64,000 bases of DNA, from positions 63,192,359 to 63,256,358 of the forward strand of contig OZ038389.1 of NCBI GenBank assembly GCA_964036045.1, in the 5' to 3' direction. Source of the stretch: Eutreptiella sp. 'Long Island Sound 2002' (Eukaryota; Euglenozoa; Euglenophyceae; Eutreptiales; Eutreptiaceae). The notes under the pieces were generated by a model. The model ran no database searches and had not been told where the DNA came from. It saw only the letters and a list, made by a program, of their open reading frames with translations. Below, one piece after another: positions 44,436 to 54,785 of this stretch (its first letter is position 1; every line of letters starts with the position of its first letter). A program made the position numbers and the translations under genes.

Positions 44436-47010
44436 TGCGGTACGTACCTGTAGTTTACGGTGTACCTAAGAGTAGTAGACCGTAGTGGTAAGCTATAGGC
44501 TTGACATATAAGCCAAATATGAGCAAATATCCTAGTGTTCTAGGATCTGGAAGCTCCGAGAGGTCTAGTAGAGATCCTCCGGAAAGCTTCTGAGAGGCCC
44601 CAAGGCCCCAACTTATTACACCCCCTTCCTAAGCTTCATGCACATTCGCTAAGAATGTTCATGACAAGCTGACAATCTAACATAAGGAGGGGTACGGGCA
44701 TAAGGAACGCTCATATTGAATGTTCTGAGTGTCTAATTCAGTGTGTTACTACCCCCTTCCTAGAGGTAAAGATATATCTCTACCTAAGAGGGTAAGGTTC
44801 CTAAGTCTTGATTATGTATGCTAGGGCTCAAAATGAAACATGAAAAACACTAAGCAAAAAAGCTAGCATACAAAGCATGAACAATGATAACCTAAATCTT
44901 CAGGCAAAAATTGAGGGTAAGTGTAATGCACCTCGGTGTAGACGTATAAATTACAATGAGCTATACGGAAAACCAACACCAATTGAGAATGAAATGCAAC
45001 ATGTGGGGTTAAACTGGAACTTCAACCTCTGCCCAAGCTGTCTATTGACATGACTTGTCTTCGTACCCAAAGAGAGGATATACTAGCTTACTCAAAGGAC
45101 ACGTTACATGTGGCTATGTAACGCAACGGATGCATTGTGGTACTCATTTGATGCAATGGGTTTCGTGGCCTGCATTACATGGACAGAGAAAGCGAGGCAA
45201 CATCAGTAATGACCAACTGCTGATTAGTTTAGCGGGTAGGTATAGCTCAAAGTGTGTGGGGGGCTGGCAGTCACAATGAGGGCATCAACTCATCTGACCC
45301 GGATGTGCTCTTTCTTATCCCGGCCATGGGGATTGATCCGTCTGGGGGTACGGGGATTTATACTAATACTTCAACCAAAAAAACGTTGAAAGATATAGTC
45401 CGTCTACCAACCTTTTACTCATACTTTCTGGCTATCTCTAAAAAAAAAGCTGAAACATCAGAAACCTAACATGCCTAGAAATCATGTACAAAGGAATCAA
45501 CTGTATATCACGGCAGCATAAAGCAATGTGCATCGCGATCCTATAGGGTTACATACTGCATTATGTACCATGATCCTCATTAGGACATAGCCCACAGGAA
45601 TTCAATGAGAAATGAAGCTAGCGGGGATGCTGAGTTGTGTAGAAATGTCCTAAATGACTTAGATCACCAAAAAAAATAATTAGCACGAAAGGGTGAAAAT
45701 GTAGAAGTGTGTTCATCATGTAAATTCAGAGAAAGAAGATGTATGGGTTGTGGCAAGGTGCTAAAGATGACAAAACCAATGAATGGTATGTGTGAATGTG
45801 GGGGTTGGGTGCACGGGTAGGGGTGGGTTGGTTTCTTGGGGTTGGTTGGAAACGAAGTAGGTAAGTAATAAGTGAAAAAAAGTTGTAAGGTCGGATCTTT
45901 CATGGAACGCCGTTCGGCTCTTGTGCGAGGCAACGGATATCCTACACGACTGGAGGGTCGCCACTGCCTCATACGCGAAATGTATCATTGTCAAATTGTC
46001 TCAGACAAGTAGAAGTAGTAAATCTCCAAAAAATGCTATCGTAGTTAAAGTGTGTTCTGTACCTCACCGGAAGACCAATTACGGCGAGCCCCTTGCCCAG
46101 CAGATGGTTGTACAACGCCATGCATGCGGGGGCCTGTCTTCCTACATGAAGAGTTAATTCTGCTCAACTGAATTCCAGGATTCAGGCTATCCTCTTGGAG
46201 CTTAACTCCGTCATCTATCTCTACCGCAAGAGAAGGGGTCTATCCCACTGCAGCGAAAGTACTTATCTACCTGCCCGAGGGTAGAAGCCCATTATCGTAG
46301 GCTTTCGATACCTTTCGATAATCCTTTTCAATGAGCCTACTGTAGTGCACCGCTGGTCTCGGTGGCTACCGGCGTAGGACTCTTCACTAACAAATCGCAG
46401 AATGCATTAGCCAAGTCACAGGCTAAGTGACCAAGCTTAAACTTGTTCACTTGTGTTACACAACAAAGATGTGGCGGGGTGAGACCAATGCCGGCTCCTG
46501 TAAGCGGACACTCTACACGAAGGAAATGACTTAGAAATTGGCTTGTCGGCAAAAATTTGATGGATGTGGTACTACAGCAATTTCTCAGACGGTGATATCC
46601 AGATAAATAAATGGAATAATCAAATGTCGCATGGTATGTGTTTGTGTGTGTGTTGTATGTCTTAGGCGGCTCAAGTTGCATGGTCAAAATGCGCCCAAAA
46701 CTGCCTCTTCGCGGCACTGCCAAAAAATAGTTCTTTTGGGGGGGACCTAAAACACAAGAACCAAAAATCCTGTGAAAAGCAATTAATTGGTCCATTTTCA
46801 TTTATTTTCAAGAAAACCGACTGCCCGGGAAAACGATTTATTTCTCCAAAAATGATGTTCTTTTTTGGGAAAACCACGACTTCTTGTTTCCTCTACCACT
46901 TATGCTTTGCAATAAAAACACCCATGAGCTTTCAATCTTTTGAAAAACCAGTTTTTGAAAACCATGTTGCACGCAGCACCACAAGAAGCATTTTTTGGCA
47001 CCCCTTCTTT

Positions 47011-47026
47011 GCGCGAGGCCTCGCAC
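47011..47026. repeat. Palindrome copy 1 (one mismatch)
   Basis: GCGCGAGGCCTCGCAC, 135 bases downstream of the stop of the spliced gene at 47161. One base departs from the perfect palindrome. Confidence 0.85.
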
Positions 47027-47160
47027 AAACACCAACACAACAGCGCAATAAAATGCATCAGAGAGAAAAATGTGCCGCACAAGGTGACAGCATAAAGGTC
47101 GTCGAAGAGGAATGCATAGCGCCAGCCCTCGCGCATAATATATCACAACAAATGAAGAAA

Positions 47161-49947
47161 TTACTTTTTCTTCGAAATAGTTTGCATCTTAGAACCCAGT
47201 GCCTTAGCACCGGACGTCTTACCCTTAGGCGGTGGTCTTGCAGGCTCGCTTCCTGGTTGGGAATGACGGGCTGGCTGCTTGAATGGAGCTCGTGCCCCGG
47301 TTTCCTCAGACCTTGGCTTCGCTGCCACTTTCTTCGCTGCCTTGCCCTGGGAGACCTGCGGTTTCTCCTCCTCTTCTTCCTCGCTCTCCTCCTCTTCATC
47401 CCCATCGCTCTCGTCGGATTCTGCACCGGTAACCGACTTCGCTGCCTGAGGCTTGGAGGCAGTCTTCTTCTTATTGGGGGCTGGTTCCCCACCAGTAGAC
47501 TTCCGCTTTGCAGGGGCCAGTGCTTCTGCAGCTTGACCTTTCTCAACAGTTTCTTCCTCCTTCAGCGACAATGCCTCAGAACCCAACTTCTCATCGCGAA
47601 CCCAAAGGGGAATACCACGGTTTGCCCAGTTGGACTGCTGGTCCCAATCATCAGACGCGTCCAGCTTCGACCCTTGTGTCAAGACGTGGTTCAACTGAGT
47701 CTGCACTTTGTTGACCCAATCGGAGAGATTGTCCGTGGTAACACCAAGAAGGTACATGCAAGATTCCGGCTCGATGGACCCGATCTTGCACACCAGATCC
47801 GGCTGATGATCAATGAACACAAACGCAGGCTTGAAGCTCTTATCCTGCTTCAGGTAAAAGAGGTGAGTGTCGAAATACCACATAACCGTCGTTATCGGAA
47901 GGTGACCGCCAAATTCAACAAGATCCATTTCCTCTACTTGAGTAGGTCCAAACGTCAGATAATTCAGAATCTGCAATGAGGAAGAAGTTATTGCGCGAGG
48001 CCTCGCGCAAAGAGCGGACGTAATGAGGGAATTATACCTTTCTCGACCAGCTATCCCGTGACGAAATCAGCAACCAGCAAACGTCGAACGTTGTAGGATC
48101 CCCTGCAAGCTTCGGTTGGACTGGCCAACTGAAGATGGGAACACGCAACATGTTAGCCATGCGCGGCGCGTTGAAATCATCGTTGAGACACCTCTCTGTT
48201 TCCGTTTCCAGCACGTCGAACATGTTGTCAACAACAGTTTGAGAGCCGCAGATAAGGGTATCGGCACGCGCCATCTCTTCATACAGCCAGGCTGGGCACA
48301 TCATCTCAGGAGCAAGATGTTCAAATATGTCGCCGTTGATGACAATCAGGTTCTTGTCAATCTCAATAAACCGCCTCGGGGGATCGTGGGCCAACGCTGC
48401 AATTCGGGTCGCCTTAATTGTGATAGTTTGACTTGCCAGTAATGGATCCTGCTGTTCCACTGTCTTGAAGTCACCAGTAACGCAAGCAGCTGGGGTGACC
48501 ATACGGCTCTTGGTAGGCTCTTGACCCAGGAGTTTTTGGACGTTGAGGATTTTCAGGGAGGCGGGTTTGCCTTTCTCTGCCACCTGCCACAGTGGTGCGC
48601 GAATCATGGATTTCCATGCCGGCCATGGACCGCGACTTTTGGCTTCAGACTCACGCCATTAGCCCCATGTACCAAGAGTCACCTTCAGGGCAGGCCTTCC
48701 AAGTGCAGCAACCTCTTTGCGGGTGCGCATGTCATTGGCTAAAGAACAGAAATGGAGAAAGTGCAGCGCACCAATGCAGATACGGAACCCACGTCGCGTC
48801 GATGGTACACACCTTTCTCAGGTCGAACGTACTGGCCGTTGTGCGGGTGGTGCAGATGCATTGAGACCCACTGGTCAAGGATGATGTCGTCAAACAAATT
48901 CTGCAAGGATTTAAGGGTCGTTTTTTCTTCCTGCATCACTTCTGCCACTTTCTTGTAGAACTCTGGCAAGAGGATCCCGTCCAGTTTCTTCAGCGCGTTC
49001 TTCGTGACTTTCTCCCCTTTGTTGTGGAACTTCTGCGGACCTTTCACAGCTTCCGGACCAGCATAGTAGGCAAACGTCATAAAATCTTTCCACAATTTGT
49101 ACGTTTTGTCCTGAAAGTGACAACGTTATGCGCGAGGCCTCGCGCAACGAAGAGCATCGAAACAACGATTAATGAACATACGAATTGACCAGGCTGCTTC
49201 AGTTCAGCGGTTGGAACCAGGGCACTCATCTGCACAGCATCCACAATGGCGATCTTGAGATTGCTGTACGTGTCAGCCAGGCCTCGCCGCCGCTGATCTT
49301 CAACACATGGAATGATGTTATCTGCTGCCTCATACAGCGGTATTGGCTCAACGTCTTGTGCGCTTCCTTGTGCTTGTCCCGCCAGCTTTGCACGGAAGGC
49401 CTACGGTGTCATAGGCTTCAGAATATCGGCGATGCATGTAGTATGCCACTGCTGGAGATCCAGACATGCTGTGCGTCGCTTCTCCCGAATCTTCGCAATC
49501 GCTTCCACGCTGTGCTGTCCAAATACACACCGAAAATAGCCATCTGCAAACCTGTGACACGTCTATGCGCGAGGGTTCGCGCAACGATAAGAGCGAACAG
49601 TCGGTTGGCAACATACTATTATCTTCCCAGAGAACGACGTGTAATGGGCCTGTTGGCTGTGCTGCTTCGAGTGACTCAATACACTTCTGCAGTAACTTCG
49701 TATCTTTCCGTCTGATCTGCCCCTTTGTCTTCTCCTGGTCGATGCTCACGTTGTCCAGCTCAACCTCCACCTGCCTCCCATCCGGCTTCAGGTGGTCCTC
49801 AATGTCAGTACCCAAGGTTAGGCCAGGATCTGGTGTTTCCTTCTTCTTCCGCCCCTTCTTTGGTGTTCCAGCCTCCGATCCTGAGGTCCCAGGGTCATAG
49901 TTGGTATCTTCTCGTTCCTCGGCTGTTTTTTTGGCGGGGCTTGCCAT
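47161..49947 (-). CDS. Spliced gene of unknown function, ParB-like patch, Lys/Glu-rich tail
   Basis: Minus-strand exons inferred from GT-AG borders and phase: 49947-49617, 49543-49182, 49110-48813, 48738-48038 and 47970-47161 (stop TAA). Introns are only 67-74 nt, and three of the four carry a GCGCGAGGCCTCGCGC palindrome or variant. The N-terminus (MASPAKKTAEERED) is charged. HVVLWEDNNGYFRCVFGQHSVEAI resembles the ParB-type 'GxHRxxA' region, a weak hint. The middle (FAYYAGPEAVKGPQKF, FYKKVAEVMQEEK) and the RRFIEIDKNLIVINGDIFEH part I do not recognise. The last 130 residues are Lys/Ser/Glu-rich and probably nuclear. Two in-frame stops remain: TAG 49401-49403 and TAA 48660-48662. The latter can be removed by a possible 99-nt intron after GRPALK; the former cannot by any splice I found. 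Confidence 0.6.
47991..48010. repeat. Palindrome copy 2, within intron
   Basis: TTGCGCGAGGCCTCGCGCAA, a perfect 20-nt palindrome in the middle of the 67-nt intron 47971-48037. Confidence 0.95.
49129..49146. repeat. Palindrome copy 3, within intron
   Basis: Perfect 18-nt palindrome TGCGCGAGGCCTCGCGCA in the 71-nt intron 49111-49181. Confidence 0.95.
49566..49583. repeat. Palindrome copy 4, within intron, imperfect centre
   Basis: TGCGCGAGGGTTCGCGCA in the 73-nt intron 49544-49616. The arms are intact and two central bases are changed. Confidence 0.9.
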
Positions 49948-50108
49948 TCTGCGATAAGGAGAAAGCCTGTATTGCAGGAAACGAAACATTGAAAAGGGTT
50001 GAAATCGTCGTCGATAATGCATATGTGAGGTGTTTTTAGCGAATACGAGTACAGTATGGTTGAGAATGCAAAACTGAATGGGCACGTCACTGTTTTTGAC
50101 TGTCACCC

Positions 50109-50128
50109 TTGCGCGAGGCCTCGCGCAA
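50109..50128. repeat. Palindrome copy 5, intergenic
   Basis: Perfect TTGCGCGAGGCCTCGCGCAA in the short spacer between the two minus-strand genes. Confidence 0.95.
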
Positions 50129-50164
50129 GAGAGGGGGTGTACTAACCTGTTGTTTCATGCTGTT

Positions 50165-50182
50165 TGCGCGAGGCCTCGCGCA
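50165..50182. repeat. Palindrome copy 6, abutting a stop codon
   Basis: Perfect TGCGCGAGGCCTCGCGCA beginning at the base directly after the TGA stop of the 50183-52168 gene. Confidence 0.95.
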
Positions 50183-52168
50183 TCACTGCATGTTCTCGAA
50201 TCTTCTTCGAACGTTTCGCAGCGTGTCGGTCTCTCTCTGTTCCTCCAACACACTGCGTTGGGGGATCAGCTGCAACAGTTTTCGCTTAAAACCAGCCTTA
50301 AGCGGCCCCTGCTGCGTTAGCACCAACAACACAGAAACAAGGACTTGTTTGTAGTGGTTAGAACCCTTTGGAATTAGAAGAGACGGTGGAAAGTTAGGTA
50401 CACCCCTGCGCGGCCAATGTGCCTGAATTGTACAAGTAGGCTCCGCACACCACACAACCCAAGGCACATATACACACTCTGCGTTCAAGTAAGCAGTTAA
50501 CCGCTGACACACGGAATTGACAAAGGAATTGGGGATTTTGCAGACGTTCACCCTGTGACTTTCTTTGCGGATAGTGATGAGATGATACAGATGGTCAACA
50601 TCTTCAATAGTCACTGCACCTCTGTTTTGGCCCTTCTTTGTCACAAGGCTGGAAAGCAGACTTTCATAAATCTCCTCGGCAAAAGCCTGTCCAGGCATGG
50701 CTGTGTGCCATGCAGTGTGGCACAATAGCGCAGTTGCAACAGTGCGTTCGTATTTTAAAAGTGCGTCCCCCATGTTCAAACGGTCTAACAGACACGTAAC
50801 AATCTGCAATCCCTCAGAAGCAAAAACACCCGTGTTGGCCGTCTCCCCGGCCCAATTGCACTGTGTAACGAGGTGTCCTAGGTATAGTAACATAGGACAG
50901 TATTGTGTTAACAGAACCTGCATGGCCTTACACACAGCGTACCGGAGGCGACTTCGCCGATTTACAGGACGTGCCAGCCCAAGGGAATGAAATTTTCTGT
51001 TGAGGCGGCGTATGTGGGGGCCCATACCCAAGAGCAGTGTGCCAACAGTTATCTCCATTGTGATCAGCTTGGGAAAACAGGGGACTGTGTCACCGCTGCG
51101 CAACAAACCTTTACGGAAGAAAGTCAAGATCGGCCAAAATGAGCGAAATGTTTGTGTAACGCAAAACTTGTACGCGTGCCAGAAACCATACAATATAGGG
51201 TGTGACCGCAAGAAAAGCCGGACATTCCAACCCGTTGTTTTTTCACCGTACATCATCTTACAAATGCGGTAATGGATGTTCTCATCACATAAAACAGGCA
51301 CAACTGATCGAGTGTGCTGCGCCAAGTCCCTAGTGAATTGCAATAGATTAAGCAGCGAGACGTTGCCGCTCACCTTTTCTTTGCTTAGACAAAGGGGTCG
51401 CCAATGTGGTCTCTTGGCAGGGAAAATGCGAATAATGTCAAGCGGCGCCCTAATGTGTTGAACAACAGGCCGTGTGCTTGCAAATCCTAGATCACGCAGG
51501 ATACGTGCAAATGTTCCCTCGGTGTTCCCCAGCATGCGTGCAACAACAGGAACACGCCGTTCAAGCTCTTCCAGGCTAGGATGACCATGTCAGTAGCGCG
51601 GTGCATCCCTCAGTAGCAACACAGCCAACGCTGTTGCGTTCAGGCTTTTGTTGTTCTTGTCAGGATTTGTGGTAAACTGTTTGTTGTACCAGTTGTCCAT
51701 CCATAATACAACCCACTGCTGGTGTATTTTGTTCCATGTAGTCTGTAACCTGACTGCGGCCTTCTCCTTCAGCGAAGGTGCGCTGTATCGCGCCAGACCT
51801 GCCCTTGCTAAAATGCGACCCTGCGCCCTACTTCCCTCTATGGCAACAACTGACTTTGGTTTTCCCTGGTATGGAACTGCGCGGTGGCGCATCAGCAAAT
51901 AAAGGCGCCAGGCCTCCTCTATGAAAACACCAACCCATCTCTTGCCTTCTGCCGCAATCGCCTTTTCAACGCTGCAACGCGTCCGTTCATTTTTTCGCAG
52001 ACGCAGAAAAAACACAAACATCAATCGCGCGGCCTCCCCCCCCTGCTTTAGCCCTTCCCACAGTTCTTCTGCTGTGTGGTACGGCGGTTCCTCTGAGTAG
52101 ACATCGCGGAAAACTCCAGGTGCTGCGGCCACTGTCTTCTCAAGGTCCACCTCTTTTCGCAGGGGCAT
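50183..52168 (-). CDS. Large single-exon protein of unknown function, one in-frame TGA
   Basis: A minus-strand reading frame of 661 sense codons from ATG at 52166-52168 to TGA at 50183-50185, broken only by TGA at 51590-51592. The same frame continues across that TGA with equally ordered sequence (LLLRDAPRY, then HGHPSLEELERRVP). Notable parts: LQTTWNKIHQQWVVLWMDNWYNKQF near residue 150, SLNATALAVLLL, VVPVLCDENIHYRICKMMY, GFWHAYKFCVTQTFRSFWPIL and LGHLVTQCNWAGE. It is soluble-looking with a few hydrophobic helices. The acidic residues in WMDNWYN and VLCDENIHY invite comparison with a DDE-type nuclease, but I cannot confirm it. I believe similar proteins occur in dinoflagellate predicted proteomes, a memory-based hint only. 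One nonsense mutation or a recoded TGA are the alternatives. Confidence 0.6.
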
Positions 52169-52557
52169 TGTTGCTGTTGAAAATAATTGCGTAACTCTAT
52201 CTACGTAAAAATTGCTGTTTGAAAAACTTTCTTGATTTGAAACATCAACCTGTCACATAGTTTTCGCGCGACCAATTATTCTGTGATTCCCTTGTCGCAT
52301 GCACCATTTTCGGTTAACTGTAACTGTCTGGTGATCCCACATTTGACCAGTTAATCCTGATTGCGGTAGCCAGTTGCGGCGCGCTACGATCGCTGTTGGG
52401 CAGTGAAGCCAGCGGTGACCACAGTATGAAAACTGGAGATGCCGGGGGGACCTTTGTGGGCGCCCATGCAGCAGCGCCGCATCAACCGAATACACATGCT
52501 GTGTAGTTGGTGGATCTGTTCCATTTTTGGTTTCTATGAGCGCTTATCAGATCCATC

Positions 52558-52573
52558 GCGCGAGGCCTCGCGC
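52558..52573. repeat. Palindrome copy 7, upstream of gene
   Basis: Perfect GCGCGAGGCCTCGCGC about 390 bases upstream of the ATG at 52168. A half-site (CGGCCTCGCGC) follows at about 52617. Confidence 0.95.
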
Positions 52574-52969
52574 AGTGATCACCGAAACTTTAATGTTTCT
52601 CATGCGCCGTTCCATGCGGCCTCGCGCTTGAAACTACAGTTTGTTCCGGATGGACAGGTTCGTGCGTCTCGCGCGCGCCAGTGAAATGGAAAGAAAAAAC
52701 AGGAAAGCGACGCAGAAAACGAAGAAAAGAATAGAAAAATCCGTTTATTCGACCTAAGAAACCCCCCCACAATTTTTGTGCCACTGTTTGGTGAGGTCGG
52801 CGAAAAATCCACCGCACACAGCCACACAACGCGAACAAAGGGAGAAAACAAGTGAGCCAACTGTGTGCACGCTCCAGAACAATAGCAAAGTGCCCGCAAG
52901 TAGGGAACTAGGGCTAGAGTGCACGCCCCAACAACACACAAAGTGCGCACAAGGGGGAAGGAAGGAAAT

Positions 52970-53550
52970 ACGCTTGCTCTTGGGCGTCGCCAAAAACTAA
53001 AGAGTCCCAAACACGACAAATAAAAAGCATGTGTCATGAGTGCAAGAACACCACACGCTTACTCTTGGGCATCATGAAGGCAGTAAGCTAACACTTCTAC
53101 TCTTGGGCGTCGCAAACACAAAGAGTCCACAAACCAACGATCAAGTAGCATATGCCGCCATGCACGCATTAAGTCACGCTTACTCTTGGGCGTTGCAAAA
53201 AACAAAGAGTCCATGACATAAAGAATAAGTAGCATGACATGAATGCATTAAGCAAACACGCCTACTCTTGGGCGTCGCAAAAAACAAAGAGTCCACAAAC
53301 CAAAGAGGGAGTAGCATATGCCGCCATGCATGCATAAAGACACGCTTACTCTTGGGCGTTGCAAAAAACAAAGAGTCCAAGACATAAAGAATAAGTAGCA
53401 TGACATGAATGCACTAAACAAACACGCCTACTCTTGGGCGTCGCAGAATACAAAGAGTCCACAAACCAACGAGTAAATAGCATACACCGCCATGCATGCA
53501 TTAAGACACGCTTACTCTTGGGCGTCGCCAAAAAACAAAGAATCCAAGAC
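52970..53550. repeat. ~83-bp minisatellite, alternating subtypes, hairpin core
   Basis: Eight units each contain ACTCTTGGGCGTCGC, an A-rich loop and AAAGAGTCC, which can pair as a hairpin (ACTCTT with AAGAGT). Spacing is 80-88 bases except near 53056. Two subtypes alternate, one followed by CACAAACCAA and GCCGCCATGCATGCA, the other by AAGACATAAAGAATAAGTAG and ACATGAATGC, giving a ~165-bp higher-order unit. Confidence 0.9.
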
Positions 53551-54164
53551 GGGAAGAATAAGTAAGACTCCATAGGATGCCTGAACCTTGTTGGCCGGAA
53601 TGCCAGTGGCGAGTTCGCTGCGGCGTTCCCCACGGTGTCTATTCTTGGTGACACGCATAAATAGCGTGCGGCAAGAGTGCAAAACGAATGAGATGAGGAG
53701 GGTGGCAAACTGCATGCGTAGGAGTAGAAGCTTGTGTGCGTGCCCCAAACAAACAAAAGAGGAGAGGTCAGGAAGTAGGCAAAGGCAACACAAAGTGCAT
53801 GCGACAAGGGAAGGGACGTGAAGAGGAACAAAGCACGAGAACAAAGAGAAGGCAGGAAAGAAAGAAGAAGAATGAACGTGTGTGCCCGCCCCAAAACATA
53901 GCAACATGCGCGCGTAGAAACTAGGAGCTTGAGTGCGTGCCCCAGCAAAGCCACCACAAAGGGAGGGAAAGGGAGCAGGGGAAGAGAGAAACGGGACCGA
54001 GGGTGACGGGGGCGGAGAGGGAGAGGAAAGGGCGGGAGGGAAAGCAAAGCGGAGCCGGGGGAGCGGGGGAGGAGCAACGACGATGGGCACGCGAAAAAGA
54101 AAAAAGCACCAATGCACCACACACGCAAACGCCGAAGACAGCAAAGAGAGTAAGATACTATGAC

Positions 54165-54785
54165 GCCCCGGATTGGAGCATTCGGGGCGGAGCGGAGCTC
54201 GGCCCAAGCCCCCGGACTGGATCGTCCGGGAATGAAACCGGTGCCACGGACTGGAGCATCCGAGGCAACGGAGAGAATGTGATAAAAAGACGCCCCGGAT
54301 TGGAGCATCCGGGGCGGAATGAAGCACGGCACTAGCCCCCGGACTGGATCGTCCGGGGGTGAACCCGGTGCCACGGACTGGAGCATCCGAGGCAACGGAG
54401 AGAATGCAACAAAAAGACGCCCCGGATTGGAGCATCCGGGGCGGAGTGGAGCACGGCCCAAGCCCCCGGACTGGATCGTCTGGGGGTGAACCCGGTGCCA
54501 CGGACTGGAGCAACCGAGGCAACGGAAAGAATACGAAAACAAGGCGCCGCGGAATGGAGCATCCGGGGCGGAATGGAGCGCGGCACTAGCCCCCGGACTG
54601 GATCGTCCGGGGGTGAACCCGGTGCCACGGACTGGAGCATCCGAAGCAACCGAGAGAATACGGCAAAAAGACGCCCCGGATTGGAGCACCCGGGGCGGAC
54701 TGGAGCACGTCCCAAACCCCCGGACTGGATTTTCCCGGGGTGCACCCGGTGCCACGGACAGGAACATCCGGGGACGTAACGCACC
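54165..54785. repeat. 127-bp tandem repeat, about five copies
   Basis: Anchor CGGATTGGAGCATCCGGGGC recurs near 54171, 54296, 54423, 54550 (one change) and 54677, a 125-127-base period. Each unit holds three forms of GAYTGGARCRTCCGGGG. Both strands stay largely open through the array because the unit length and composition allow it, so the long frames here are not evidence of a gene. Confidence 0.92.

Larger units (their letters stand above)
41356..46850. other. Intergenic, repeat-bearing, no gene recognised
   Basis: Downstream of the UBX gene stop. Only short frames. Contains an 11-bp minisatellite, a large inverted repeat, and an S-element-like string near 45390 (see findings). 45700-45850 is G/T-rich with repeats of GGGTTGG type. 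Confidence 0.55.

Noticed and set aside
47161-52168. Reassigned stop codons in this genome (TAA, TAG and TGA all seen in otherwise good frames)
   Set aside because: The intact ADP/ATP carrier and the UBX gene have no internal stops and end normally at TAA, and one of the odd stops can be spliced out. Isolated nonsense mutations are simpler.
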